Assembly (NCBI RefSeq): GCF_024448955.1
Contig: NZ_JAMOIH010000007.1
Location: forward strand, 159,209-223,208
From: Stutzerimonas stutzeri
GTDB taxonomy: Bacteria > Pseudomonadota > Gammaproteobacteria > Pseudomonadales > Pseudomonadaceae
Direction of reading: 5' to 3'
DNA: 64,000 nucleotides
The notes below the pieces were generated by a model, which was not told the origin of the DNA, did not search any database, and saw nothing but the letters and a program-made list of their open reading frames with translations. Below, piece by piece: positions 39,575 to 48,678 of the stretch. Numbering within the stretch: the stretch's first letter is position 1; every line of letters starts with the position of its first letter. A program made the position numbers and the translations under genes.

Positions 39575-39600
39575 GCACAGACATAAGCCGGCGTTCCGGC
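39575..39600 (-). promoter_or_regulatory. Hairpin and repeated leader motif upstream of tig
   Basis: GCCGG / CCGGC-type hairpin (39586-39600) is followed on the minus strand by TTATGTCTGTGC, close to the motif before clpP. It lies 15 bases before the tig start, so it is in the leader. Confidence 0.4.
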
Positions 39601-39798
39601 CCCAGAATGGGCAAGCATTCTAGTGGCTCGAATCATAGAAGTCACCCCGCTCGTCAGCGGTCAACCGAACAGAGCCTCGCCCGGAGGTTAGAAGACGCCA
39701 TTAGTGAAAAATGCAGGCAAAGCACTAGCGGCGCCGGCAATTCGAAGGCCAATAAAAATGATGGGCAACGCCATGCGACGCTCACTATGATCAGCGCC

Positions 39799-40200
39799 AT
39801 GACAGCCTCGGTTCCGATTCGCCAATCCTGCCCTCCCGCCGCCTGCATTTGTGGCCGAGAGCAGTTATTGGGCATGCCCAACAGTGATGCGCGCATCCTG
39901 CGCCTGACCCTTCATGAAGAGAATCGGCTGCTGGAGCGGCTGGAGAACCTGACCAGCCTGGACGACCTCGAGCGCATGCAGCAGCGGATGTACCAGCAAT
40001 TGGGTATTCGCGTGGAGATCGCGCCGGGACACAACGAAGTGCGCAGCATGCGTGGCATCCGCATTGAGATAGCCGAGCTGCCTGGGCTGTGTCGTAAAAC
40101 GCGCCAGTCGATTCCCGCCGCGATTCGACGGGCATTACAGAAGCGGCCGGAAATCGCCTTCAGTCTCCTCAACGCCCACGACTTGTTGCGCGATGCCTGA
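39799..40200 (+). CDS. Conserved hypothetical protein with N-terminal cysteine cluster
   Basis: This protein of about 133 residues has an N-terminal SCPPAACICGRE segment with three cysteines, then a helical part (ILRLTLHEENRLLERLENLT) and RVEIAPGHNEVRSMRGIRIE. The charged and helical composition reads as a genuine soluble protein. An alternative ATG at 39787 adds four residues. I recall similar unnamed proteins in pseudomonads but no function. The cysteines may bind metal, which is inference. The 286-nt gap after it shows no gene or clear site. Confidence 0.68.
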   Translation: MTASVPIRQSCPPAACICGREQLLGMPNSDARILRLTLHEENRLLERLENLTSLDDLERMQQRMYQQLGIRVEIAPGHNEVRSMRGIRIEIAELPGLCRKTRQSIPAAIRRALQKRPEIAFSLLNAHDLLRDA

Positions 40201-40486
40201 TGACCCGCCGTTGCGTCTAACCAGAACCGGTAATAGCGCTCCGCGACACCTTCTGCGATAGTTGCCCGACCTGTCGCGTTGCGGCTGGTACGCCGCTCGC
40301 TCACAAGGCGTTCGGCGCTCGTGACGCCCTTCAATATTCGCTGCGCCCACCTTCCGCAGCTCGCCGCGTCCTTTCGCGCTACCCGCGCGTTCGATGGCCG
40401 ACCCGCTATCGTTACACCCGTCGCTGCTCGCCAGCGCCCGGTCGTTCGCCAAATAAAACCAAGATCGATCCGAACAAGGACGCCTC

Positions 40487-41482
40487 ATGAAACTGACCCG
40501 TTGCTTCACCGCGCTGGCTGCCGCTGCGGCCCTGTCTGCTACCTTCGCCGCTTCGGCCCGCGAATACTCCGTTTCCACTGTGCTGTCCGATGCCTTTCCG
40601 TGGGGCCAGGCGGCGCAGAAATGGGCCGATCTGGTCGAGGAACGCTCCGGAGGCGAAATCACCTTGCGCGTTTACCCCAACGCGCAACTGGTCGCCGGGG
40701 ATCAAACCAAGGAATTCTCCGCCATGCGTTCCGGGCTGATCGATATGGCGGTCGGCTCGACCATAAATTGGTCACCCCAGGTGCCGGAGCTGAACCTGTT
40801 CTCCCTGCCCTTCCTGATGGCCGATAGCGCCGATCTCGACGCCATCACCCAAGGCGACGCCGGCAAGCAGGCCTTCGCAGCCATCGAGAAGCGTGGCATC
40901 GTTCCGCTGGCCTGGGGTGAGAACGGCTTTCGCGAAATATCCAACTCATCCAAGCCGGTGAAGACCCCAGCCGATCTTGCCGGCCTGAAGATCCGTGTGG
41001 TCGGTTCCCCCCTGTTTCAGGACACCTTCACCGCATTGGGCGCCAACCCGACCCAGATGAGCTGGGCCGATGCCAAGCCAGCGCTCACCACCGGCGCGGT
41101 GGATGGCCAGGAAAACCCGTTGGCAGTATTCGATGTCGCGCGCGTCGACCAGGTTGGTCAGAAATACCTGACACTCTGGCACTACATGGCCGACCCGCTG
41201 ATTTTTGCGGTCAACCAGCGCGTCTGGAAACAACTGCCGGAAGCTGATCGCGAATTGCTGCGTCAGGCAGCCATCGACGCAGGCAAGTGGGAGATCGAGC
41301 TGTCGCGCAGCAGCGAGGCCAAGCGCCTGGAAGATATCCGCGCCCGCGGCGTCGAGGTGACCGAACTGAGCGACGCCGAGCACCAGGCATTCGTCGACGC
41401 GACTCGCAGCGTGCATGAGAAGTGGACGCAGAAGATCGGCGCAGAGCTGATCGAGGCGGCCCGCGCGGCCATCGCTGAGTAA
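40487..41482 (+). CDS. dctP: TRAP transporter periplasmic solute-binding protein
   Basis: This 331-residue DctP-family protein has a signal peptide ending near AASA (residue 22-25). The family segments are LRVYPNAQLVAGDQTKEFSA, the carboxylate-binding arginine region LAGLKIRVVGSPLFQDTF, and GAVDGQENPLAVF. TRAP systems import organic acids using the sodium gradient. AAGGACG precedes the ATG. A GC-rich hairpin follows the stop, which fits higher expression of the binding protein. The true ligand is unknown; nearby genes suggest a carboxylate feeding acyl-CoA metabolism. Confidence 0.9.
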   Translation: MKLTRCFTALAAAAALSATFAASAREYSVSTVLSDAFPWGQAAQKWADLVEERSGGEITLRVYPNAQLVAGDQTKEFSAMRSGLIDMAVGSTINWSPQVPELNLFSLPFLMADSADLDAITQGDAGKQAFAAIEKRGIVPLAWGENGFREISNSSKPVKTPADLAGLKIRVVGSPLFQDTFTALGANPTQMSWADAKPALTTGAVDGQENPLAVFDVARVDQVGQKYLTLWHYMADPLIFAVNQRVWKQLPEADRELLRQAAIDAGKWEIELSRSSEAKRLEDIRARGVEVTELSDAEHQAFVDATRSVHEKWTQKIGAELIEAARAAIAE

Positions 41483-41491
41483 ACCGTTCTG

Positions 41492-41514
41492 CCCGGCGGC
41501 GCCGTGCCGCCGGG
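41492..41514 (+). other. GC-rich hairpin between dctP and dctQ
   Basis: CCCGGCGGC / GCCGCCGGG with a five-base loop starts 10 bases after the dctP stop and has no T run. Such hairpins often protect the binding-protein message from 3-prime decay or cause partial termination. Confidence 0.6.
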
Positions 41515-41528
41515 ATTCGAGGAAATCC

Positions 41529-42005
41529 ATGGACAATCGAAAGGACGCGCGCCTGGAGCGCGTGCTGGGCACGCTGGCGCTAATATTTATCAGCCTGATC
41601 AGCTTGGCCAACGTAGTGGTGCGTTATTTCACCGATGCTTCCTTTGCTTTCACTGAAGAGCTTTCCGTCTTTCTGCTGGTCATCCTGACCTTTGCCGGCG
41701 CCTCGGTGGCAATGCGCAGTAACCGCCACATTCGCATTGGCTTGATCGAGCGCCTCTTTCCGCGCTTGCGCACACCCCTAATCCTCCTTCAATGGCTCGC
41801 CAGCATGCTGGTGCTGGGTCTGGTGGTCTGGTTCGGTGGCCAGTTCGCGCTGGAAGAATACCAATGGGAATCGGAGTCTCCCGGCCTTGGCCTGCCGAAC
41901 TGGTGGTATGTGGTCTGGCTGCCATTGCTGGCTCTGTCGATGGCGGTGCGCCTGACTCAAATGACCGTCGACCGACTGCGCGGGAGGCTTTCTGATGAGC
42001 CCTGA
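41529..42005 (+). CDS. dctQ: TRAP transporter small permease
   Basis: This 158-residue protein has four predicted membrane helices (about residues 13-33, 45-63, 86-106 and 127-145), matching DctQ. The family motif YFTDASFAFTEELSVFLLV is present. It forms the transport unit with dctM, which starts inside it at 41995. Confidence 0.9.
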   Translation: MDNRKDARLERVLGTLALIFISLISLANVVVRYFTDASFAFTEELSVFLLVILTFAGASVAMRSNRHIRIGLIERLFPRLRTPLILLQWLASMLVLGLVVWFGGQFALEEYQWESESPGLGLPNWWYVVWLPLLALSMAVRLTQMTVDRLRGRLSDEP

Positions 42006-43290
42006 TTTCTGGATGCTCGCAAGCTTCCTGCTGTTGCTGCTGATCGGTGTGCCGGTGGCGTTTTCTCTGGCGCTGTCGGGCGCGATCGGCATCCTCGCCG
42101 GGCTCTCGCCAGACATGCTGGCAACGCTCGGCACCAACACCTACAACGGCGTCGCCAAGTACCCGCTGATTGCCATTCCATTGTTCATTCTCACCGGCCT
42201 GGTGTTCGAGAAATCCGGGGTCGCGCTGCGTCTAGTGCGCTTCGCCCAGGCAGTGATCGGCCCACGTCATGGCGGCCTGGCGATGGTTGCGATCCTGGTG
42301 TGCCTGATTATGGGCGGAATGAGCGGCTCGGGGCCGGCCGATGCTGCGGCGGTCGCCATGGTGATGCTGCCTAGCATGACTCGCGCGGGCTATCCCAAGC
42401 CGTTCTCCGCCACGCTGATTGCCGCCTCGGCTTCCACCGCCATCCTGATTCCGCCATCCATCGCGCTGATCCTCTATTCCATCGTCGTGCCGGGCGTCGA
42501 TCTACGTGCACTGTTCGCCGCGGGTCTGTTCCCGGGAATCCTTGCCGGTCTGGTGTTGCTGCTGCCCGCGTGGTTACTGTCACGGCGTTATGGTTGGGAA
42601 AACCCTGAAGGCGCCGAACGGCCGCCGTTGGGCGAAAGCTTCCGCCAGGCGTTGCCCGCACTGTTCGCGCCGGTGCTGATCCTCGGCGGCCTGCGCAGCG
42701 GCCTGTTCACGCCGACCGAAGCGGCCGTAGCCGGCGTGGCTTACGGCGTACTGATCGGCCTGTTCGTCACTCGCGAACTGGATTGGCGCAACCTCTGGCG
42801 ACTTTGCGGCGAGGCTGCGGTGATCTCTGGCGTGGTCATGCTGATCATCGCTCTGGCCGGCATCTTCGCCTGGGCCGGGACGATGCTCGGCACGTTCCGT
42901 CATCTGGCCGAATGGCTGATTTCGCTATCGGACAACGGCACGGTACTGCTCATTCTGGTGATGATCGCCGTGCTGCTGGCCGGCATGTTGCTCGACGCCA
43001 TCTCCATCTACCTGATCCTGATGCCCATTCTGATTCCAGTAATGCAGCACTTCGGCTGGAATCCGGTGTGGTTCGGCATTCTGCTGGCGATGAACATCGC
43101 CATTGGCCAGTTCACGCCGCCGGTTGCAATCAACCTCATGGTCACGGCCGAAGTCGCCAAGATCCGTCTGGAACAAACGGTCGGCTGGGCCATGCTGTTC
43201 GTACTGGTGATGGGAAGCGCACTGGTGCTGGTAGCGATCTTCCCAGAAATCGCGCTGTGGCTACCGCGCGTGCTGGGGTACGCGGTCTAG
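41995..43290 (+). CDS. dctM: TRAP transporter large permease
   Basis: This 431-residue multi-helix protein of the DctM family carries the transport path. Typical segments are GVPVAFSLALSGAIGIL, PLFILTGLVFEKSG, MSGSGPADAAAVAMVMLPSM, and NIAIGQFTPPVAINLMVTAEVAKI. It overlaps dctQ by 11 nt with GGGAGG before its ATG, so the two are coupled. Confidence 0.93.
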   Translation: MSPDFWMLASFLLLLLIGVPVAFSLALSGAIGILAGLSPDMLATLGTNTYNGVAKYPLIAIPLFILTGLVFEKSGVALRLVRFAQAVIGPRHGGLAMVAILVCLIMGGMSGSGPADAAAVAMVMLPSMTRAGYPKPFSATLIAASASTAILIPPSIALILYSIVVPGVDLRALFAAGLFPGILAGLVLLLPAWLLSRRYGWENPEGAERPPLGESFRQALPALFAPVLILGGLRSGLFTPTEAAVAGVAYGVLIGLFVTRELDWRNLWRLCGEAAVISGVVMLIIALAGIFAWAGTMLGTFRHLAEWLISLSDNGTVLLILVMIAVLLAGMLLDAISIYLILMPILIPVMQHFGWNPVWFGILLAMNIAIGQFTPPVAINLMVTAEVAKIRLEQTVGWAMLFVLVMGSALVLVAIFPEIALWLPRVLGYAV

Positions 43291-43714
43291 CGGTACGTCG
43301 CACTCGCCGCCTTGCTCGATAGTGCGTGCAATGGCCCAACACCCCTGCACTTCAGCGGGGGCTTGCGCATCCGGTCTGCGCAGGCCTCCGATCTGGCTCC
43401 CATCCGCCTGGACACCGACACGCCTAACCGGCGACTCGCACGCATCATCGCGTCGAGCAGGCATGTCAATCGCCAGCATATCCGGTAGCGCTTCATCGAA
43501 GTCCATCAGCCTGTCGACTACCGCTTCGCCAGAATTATCCAGCCTCAACATCTATAGTCATTCAAGCCGCAGCGAATCTGCGCCCGTCAACGTGCGAGAG
43601 CAGGACGTGCATTTTTGCAGATGCACTATGCGGCAAGCCTCATTGATACTGAGAAATTTGCACTCTAGGATCAGGACAGCCGTATCCAATAACAACAATC
43701 GCTAGGACCCCGCC
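43291..43714. other. 424-nt gap upstream of mmsA
   Basis: No gene here is convincing. A minus-strand frame (43261-43551) lacks a ribosome binding site and overlaps dctM. The right half is richer in AT and holds GTGCAT-N8-ATGCAC (43607-43626) plus the further TTTGCAC at 43658-43664, which could be regulator sites for mmsA. In P. aeruginosa an AraC-type mmsR gene sits here and is divergent; it is missing in this window. Confidence 0.5.
43607..43626. promoter_or_regulatory. Dyad upstream of mmsA
   Basis: GTGCAT (43607-43612) and ATGCAC (43621-43626) form an inverted repeat with an eight-base spacer, about 90 bases before the mmsA start. It is a plausible activator site for the valine-degradation operon. 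Confidence 0.4.
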
Positions 43715-45226
43715 ATGACCCCGTCAAGTGCCATCCCAACAGTCAAACTCCTGATCGGCGGTGAGCTGGTCGAGTCCTCTACCACCGAGTGGCGTGACAT
43801 CGTCAATCCGGCGACCCAGGAAGTGCTGGCCCGCGTGCCCTTCGCCACTGAAGCCGAAATGAATGCCGCCGTCGCCAGCGCCAAGGAAGCGTTCAAGACG
43901 TGGCGCAAGACGCCCATCGGCGCGCGCTCGCGGATCTTCCTCAAGTATCAGCAGCTGATCCGAGAGAACATGAAGGAGCTGGCTGCGATCCTCACCGCCG
44001 AACAGGGTAAGACCCTGCCCGACGCCGAGGGCGATGTGTTCCGCGGGCTGGAAGTGGTCGAGCACGCCGCCGGTATCGGCAACCTGCAACTGGGTGAATT
44101 GGCCAACAACGTCGCCACGGGCGTCGACACCTACACGCTGCTGCAACCGCTGGGCGTTTGTGCCGGCATAACGCCGTTCAACTTCCCGGCAATGATCCCG
44201 CTGTGGATGTTCCCGATGGCTATCGCTACCGGCAATACTTTCGTGCTCAAGCCGTCCGAGCAGGACCCGATGGTCACTATGCGCCTGGCGGAACTGGCGA
44301 TGGAAGCCGGTGTGCCGCCAGGCGTGCTCAACGTCATCCATGGTGGCGCCGATGCGGTGAACATGATTTGCGATCACCCGGACATCAAGGCCGTTTCCTT
44401 CGTTGGTTCGACCAAGGTCGGTACCCACGTATACAACCGCGCCAGCCAGGCCGGTAAGCGCGTGCAATGCATGATGGGCGCGAAGAACCACGGCATCGTC
44501 ATGCCCGATGCGCACAAGGAGCAAACGCTCAACAACTTGGTGGGTGCCGCATTCGGCGCAGCCGGTCAGCGTTGCATGGCACTGTCTGTGCTGATCCTGG
44601 TAGGCGAAGCGCAGAGCTGGCTGCCGGATCTGGTGGTCAAGGCCAAGACATTGAAGGTCAATGCCGGTGCTGAAGGCGGCACGGACGTCGGCCCGGTGGT
44701 CTCTTGCGCGGCTTTGGATCGCATCAGCTCGTTGATCGAACGCGGCATCTCCGAGGGCGCAGAGCTCGCGCTAGACGGTCGCAACCCGCAGGTCGCCGGC
44801 TACGACAAGGGCAACTTCGTCGCCCCGACGATTTTCTCCGGCGTCACGGCCGACATGAGCATCTACCGCGAGGAAATCTTCGGTCCGGTGCTATGCGTAA
44901 TGCAGGTCGGCACCCTCGACGAGGCCATCGAACTGATCAACGCCAACCCCAACGGCAACGGCACCGCCCTCTTCACCCGCTCCGGCGCCGCGGCACGCCA
45001 CTTTCAGGAGGAGATCGACGTCGGTCAGGTGGGCATCAACGTGCCGATCCCGGTGCCGGTCCCGATGTTTTCCTTTACCGGCTCGCGCGCTTCGAAGCTC
45101 GGCGACCTTGGCCCATACGGCAAACAGGTGGTGCAGTTCTACACTCAGACCAAGACCGTCATCCAGCGTTGGTTCGACGAGAGCGAAGTGGGCGGACCGG
45201 TTAACACCACCATCAACCTCAAGTAA
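43715..45226 (+). CDS. mmsA: CoA-acylating methylmalonate-semialdehyde dehydrogenase
   Basis: This 503-residue aldehyde dehydrogenase converts methylmalonate semialdehyde to propionyl-CoA and CO2 in valine (and thymine) breakdown. The catalytic cysteine is Cys287 in [11 protein letters not shown]. The family-specific segments [20 protein letters not shown] and [17 protein letters not shown] are present. It is first of a co-directional set with mmsB, the hydrolase and an acyl-CoA dehydrogenase. Confidence 0.95.
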   Translation: MTPSSAIPTVKLLIGGELVESSTTEWRDIVNPATQEVLARVPFATEAEMNAAVASAKEAFKTWRKTPIGARSRIFLKYQQLIRENMKELAAILTAEQGKTLPDAEGDVFRGLEVVEHAAGIGNLQLGELANNVATGVDTYTLLQPLGVCAGITPFNFPAMIPLWMFPMAIATGNTFVLKPSEQDPMVTMRLAELAMEAGVPPGVLNVIHGGADAVNMICDHPDIKAVSFVGSTKVGTHVYNRASQAGKRVQCMMGAKNHGIVMPDAHKEQTLNNLVGAAFGAAGQRCMALSVLILVGEAQSWLPDLVVKAKTLKVNAGAEGGTDVGPVVSCAALDRISSLIERGISEGAELALDGRNPQVAGYDKGNFVAPTIFSGVTADMSIYREEIFGPVLCVMQVGTLDEAIELINANPNGNGTALFTRSGAAARHFQEEIDVGQVGINVPIPVPVPMFSFTGSRASKLGDLGPYGKQVVQFYTQTKTVIQRWFDESEVGGPVNTTINLK

Positions 45227-45303
45227 CGCAATCGGCGCCGCACCACCGGCGCCGTCCTTCGCCACAACAACCAGTCGCCACTAACAAGAAGAAGGAAACG
45301 GCC

Positions 45304-46194
45304 ATGCATATCGGTTTTCTGGGACTCGGCAACATGGGCGGACCCATGGCCCGCAACCTGCTCAAGGCCGGCCATCAGGTCAGCGTTTTCGATCTATCCG
45401 CCACGGCGGTTTCCGGATTGGTGGAAGCCGGCGCGAAGGAAGCCACTTCGCCTGCCGCTGTCGCCCAGGCAGGGGTCGAAGTCATCATCACCATGCTACC
45501 GGCGGCAGTACATGTGCGTCAGGTCTATCTTGGCGAGGACGGCTTGCTGGCCCATGTGCCGGCAGGTGTACTGCTGATCGACTCCTCCACCATCGACCCG
45601 ATGAGCGCACGCGACGTCGCCGCAGCGGCTGCGAAAAAAGGCAATCCAATGCTAGACGCGCCGGTTTCCGGCGGCACCGTCGGCGCAGCAGCGGGAACCC
45701 TGACGTTCATGGTCGGCGGCAGCGAGGCGGACTTTCAGAAGGCTCAGCCGATTCTCGCGACAATGGGCAAGAACATCGTCCACTGTGGCGACACCGGTAA
45801 CGGCCAGGTGGCGAAAGTCGCCAACAACATGCTGCTCGGCATCTCGATGATCGGCGCCGCCGAAGCCATGTCCCTGGGCGTCGCGCTGGGCATGGATGCC
45901 AAGGTTCTCGCCGGCGTGATCAACTCGTCCAGCGGGCGCTGCTGGAGCTCCGAAATCTACAACCCGTTCCCCGGCGTGGTGGAGAACAGCCCGGCCTCGC
46001 GCGACTACAGCGGCGGTTTCGGGACCGATTTGATGCTCAAGGATCTCGGCCTTGCCAGTGAAGCGGCCAAACAGGTGCGCCAGCCGGTGATTCTCGGGAG
46101 CATCGCCCAGCAGCTCTACCAAGCCTTCAGCATGCAGGGCCACGGTGCGCTGGATTTTTCCGCGATCATCAAACTTTACCGCCAGGAGAATTGA
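45304..46194 (+). CDS. mmsB: 3-Hydroxyisobutyrate dehydrogenase
   Basis: This 296-residue NAD-dependent beta-hydroxyacid dehydrogenase has the cofactor motif GFLGLGNMGGPMARNLLKAG at the N-terminus, the substrate motif DAPVSGGTVGAAAGTL, and the catalytic Lys171 in GQVAKVANNMLLG. It oxidises 3-hydroxyisobutyrate to methylmalonate semialdehyde, the MmsA substrate. AGAAGGA precedes the ATG. Confidence 0.95.
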   Translation: MHIGFLGLGNMGGPMARNLLKAGHQVSVFDLSATAVSGLVEAGAKEATSPAAVAQAGVEVIITMLPAAVHVRQVYLGEDGLLAHVPAGVLLIDSSTIDPMSARDVAAAAAKKGNPMLDAPVSGGTVGAAAGTLTFMVGGSEADFQKAQPILATMGKNIVHCGDTGNGQVAKVANNMLLGISMIGAAEAMSLGVALGMDAKVLAGVINSSSGRCWSSEIYNPFPGVVENSPASRDYSGGFGTDLMLKDLGLASEAAKQVRQPVILGSIAQQLYQAFSMQGHGALDFSAIIKLYRQEN

Positions 46195-46196
46195 GC

Positions 46197-47252
46197 ATGA
46201 CCCAGGCAGAGGCGCCGGTACTGATCGAAGTCCGCAACCGCGTCGGTTATCTCACACTCAATCGTCCAGCCGGCCTGAATGCCCTGACGCTGCCCATGGT
46301 GCGCACCCTCCATCGCCAGCTGCAGGATTGGGCCGACGACCAGGGCGTGGTCGCCGTGGTATTGCGCGGCGCCGGCGAAAAAGCTTTCTGTGCCGGTGGT
46401 GATATTCGCTCGCTGTATGACAGTTATCAGAGCGGCGAAGACCTGCATCGTGTCTTCTTCGAGGAAGAATACGCGCTGGATCAGTACATCCACGCCTACA
46501 GCAAACCGCTGCTGGCATTGATGAACGGCTTCGTGCTCGGCGGCGGCATGGGCCTAGTCCAGGGCGCCTCGCTGCGAGTGATCTCCGAACGCACGCGAAT
46601 GGGCATGCCGGAGGTCGGCATTGGTTACTTTCCGGATGTCGGCGGCAGTTACTTCCTGCCGCGTCTGCCCGGCAATCTAGGCATTTATATGGGCCTGACT
46701 GGCAACCACGTTGGTTCGGCCGATGCGCTCTACGCCGAACTTGCCGATTACTGCGTGCCCTACGAGCGCTTCGCCGAACTGGAACAACGGCTGGACGAGC
46801 AGCGCTGGATCGCTCCGGCCGGCGAAGCACTCACCGCCCTGCTCGCCTCCATGGGCAGCAAGGAACTGCCAGACGCGCCGTTCAAGACCCTGTTTCCCGC
46901 CATCGAGAAGCACTTCGCCCATGACAGCGTTGCGGCCATCCGCGAATCCTTGGCAGACGAAAACCGACCCGAGTACCGCGACTGGGCGGCCGAAACGCTC
47001 AAGGTCATCGACAGCCGTTCGCCGCTATCGCTCAGCGTCACGCTGGAAATGCTCCGTCGCGGACGCACGCTGTCGCTAGCCGAGTGCTTCGCCATGGAGC
47101 TACATCTGGACCGGCAGTGGTTCGACAAGGGCGACATCATCGAAGGCGTGCGCGCACTGATTGTCGACAAGGACAAGAACCCGCGCTGGAACCCGCCTAC
47201 GCTCAATGAAGTGACGCCGCAGCGTGTTGCTGATTTCTTCGCGGGTGCCTGA
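46197..47252 (+). CDS. 3-Hydroxyisobutyryl-CoA hydrolase
   Basis: This 351-residue crotonase of the HIBCH type has KAFCAGGDIRSLYDS, LGGGMGLVQGASLRVISE and the diagnostic MPEVGIGYFPDVGGSYFLPR with the catalytic Glu and Asp. It releases 3-hydroxyisobutyrate from its CoA ester, upstream of MmsB. ATG 46197 is two bases after the mmsB stop, so the genes are coupled. General enoyl-CoA hydratase is a less likely label. Confidence 0.9.
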   Translation: MTQAEAPVLIEVRNRVGYLTLNRPAGLNALTLPMVRTLHRQLQDWADDQGVVAVVLRGAGEKAFCAGGDIRSLYDSYQSGEDLHRVFFEEEYALDQYIHAYSKPLLALMNGFVLGGGMGLVQGASLRVISERTRMGMPEVGIGYFPDVGGSYFLPRLPGNLGIYMGLTGNHVGSADALYAELADYCVPYERFAELEQRLDEQRWIAPAGEALTALLASMGSKELPDAPFKTLFPAIEKHFAHDSVAAIRESLADENRPEYRDWAAETLKVIDSRSPLSLSVTLEMLRRGRTLSLAECFAMELHLDRQWFDKGDIIEGVRALIVDKDKNPRWNPPTLNEVTPQRVADFFAGA

Positions 47253-47261
47253 GGAGGATCA

Positions 47262-48413
47262 ATGCAAGACATCGAACTGAGCGAAGAACAGCGGATGATC
47301 CGCGACATGGCGCGAGATTTCGCCCGCGCCGAGATCGCCCCCAAGGCTCAAGCCTGGGAACAGGCCGGCTGGATCGGCGACGAGACGGTAACCCAGCTGG
47401 GCGACCTCGGCCTTCTCGGCATGATCGTCCCAGAGCAATGGGGCGGGACCTACATCGATTACGTCGCCTATGCCCTGGCGGTCGAGGAAATATCGGCCGG
47501 CGACGGCGCTATAGGCGCATTGATGTCCATCCACAGCTCGGTCGGCTGTGGCCCCATCCTGAAATACGGCACTCCAGAACAGCAGGACGAATGGCTGCCG
47601 GATCTGGCTGCTGGCCGCGCCATTGGCTGCTTCGCCCTCACCGAACCCCAGGCCGGTTCGGAAGCGCACAACTTGCGCACCCGCGCCGTGTTGGAAAACG
47701 GCGAATGGGTGATCAACGGCGCTAAGCAGTTCGTCAGCAACGGCAAGCGCGCGAAGATCGCCATCGTCTTCGCAGTAACCGACCCGGATATGGGCAAGAA
47801 AGGCCTGTCGGCGTTCCTGGTGCCCACTGATAACCCCGGATTCGTTGTCGATCGCATGGAAAGCAAGATGGGCATCCGCGCTTCGGATACCTGCGGCGTG
47901 ACCCTGCGCGATTGCCGTATTCCCGAGGCCAACCTGCTCGGCCCGCGCGGCAAGGGCTTGGCCATTGCTCTGTCGAACCTAGAAGGTGGGCGCATCGGCA
48001 TCGGCGCCCAGGCGCTGGGTATCGCCCGCGCCGCTTTCGAAGCGGCGCTAGGTTATGCCCGTGAACGCATCCAGTTCGACAAGCCGATCATTGAGCATCA
48101 GAGCGTGGCGAACATGCTGGCCGACATGCATACCCGGTTGAATGCCGCGCGCCTGTTGATCCTGCATGCCGCCCGCCTGCGCAGCGCCAATCTGCCGTGC
48201 CTATCGGAGGCGTCCCAGGCCAAGCTATTCGCCTCGGAAATGGCCGAATACGTCTGCTCCAAAGCCATGCAGATCCACGGCGGCTACGGCTACCTCGACG
48301 ACTATCCAGTCGAGCGCTACTACCGCGACGCGCGAATCACCCAAATCTACGAAGGCTCCAGCGAGATCCAGCGCCTGCTGATCGCGCGTGAGTTGAACAA
48401 CTATGGACTGTAA
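47262..48413 (+). CDS. Acyl-CoA dehydrogenase, probably isobutyryl-CoA dehydrogenase
   Basis: This 383-residue FAD enzyme has ACAD signatures: [40 protein letters not shown], and the C-terminal [17 protein letters not shown] with the catalytic Glu position. Its place after mmsA-mmsB-hydrolase fits oxidation of isobutyryl-CoA to methacrylyl-CoA. AGGAGG lies just before the ATG. Substrate specificity is inferred from context. Confidence 0.88.
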   Translation: MQDIELSEEQRMIRDMARDFARAEIAPKAQAWEQAGWIGDETVTQLGDLGLLGMIVPEQWGGTYIDYVAYALAVEEISAGDGAIGALMSIHSSVGCGPILKYGTPEQQDEWLPDLAAGRAIGCFALTEPQAGSEAHNLRTRAVLENGEWVINGAKQFVSNGKRAKIAIVFAVTDPDMGKKGLSAFLVPTDNPGFVVDRMESKMGIRASDTCGVTLRDCRIPEANLLGPRGKGLAIALSNLEGGRIGIGAQALGIARAAFEAALGYARERIQFDKPIIEHQSVANMLADMHTRLNAARLLILHAARLRSANLPCLSEASQAKLFASEMAEYVCSKAMQIHGGYGYLDDYPVERYYRDARITQIYEGSSEIQRLLIARELNNYGL

Positions 48414-48455
48414 GCGACGACGGGAACGCTCAAACGATAAGCCCGGCGCCATCGG

Positions 48456-48563
48456 TTCGCCAGCAAGCTGGCTCCTACAAGGCTGCGGCGCCCTGTACGT
48501 TCCGGGACACTTGGTCGATCGCGGCCACCATGCTCTTGTAGGAGCTAGCTTGCTAGCGATCAA
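48456..48563. repeat. REP-type inverted pair (REPIN-like)
   Basis: Two palindromic units in opposite orientation occur: TTCGCCAGCAAGCTGGCTCC at 48456-48475 with TACAA after it, and TTGTAGGAGCTAGCTTGCTA at 48537-48556 followed by GCGA. The core matches the pseudomonad REP family (GTAGGAGCGAGCTTGCTCGC). It lies between the valine operon and the ligase gene. Confidence 0.8.
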
Positions 48564-48678
48564 ATCGCCCGGCGCAGCACGGCAGGCTCGACCAGACTGA
48601 ACGTTTCGATAGCAGTATTCCGGCAATGGATGTCCATGCGCCAGCCGTCATCCAGACAACAATAAGAAGGATACGCAG

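Noticed and set aside
40201..40486. Possible sigma54 promoter before the TRAP operon
   Set aside because: No TGGCAC-N5-TTGC element was found in the gap.
43261..43551. A minus-strand frame with a DEALPDMLAIDMPARRDDAC segment, faintly like a DUF429 remnant
   Set aside because: No ribosome binding site, overlap with the end of dctM, and no consistent similarity along its length.
48456..48563. CRISPR array
   Set aside because: Only two inverted REP-type units; no regular direct repeats or spacers and no cas genes in the window.
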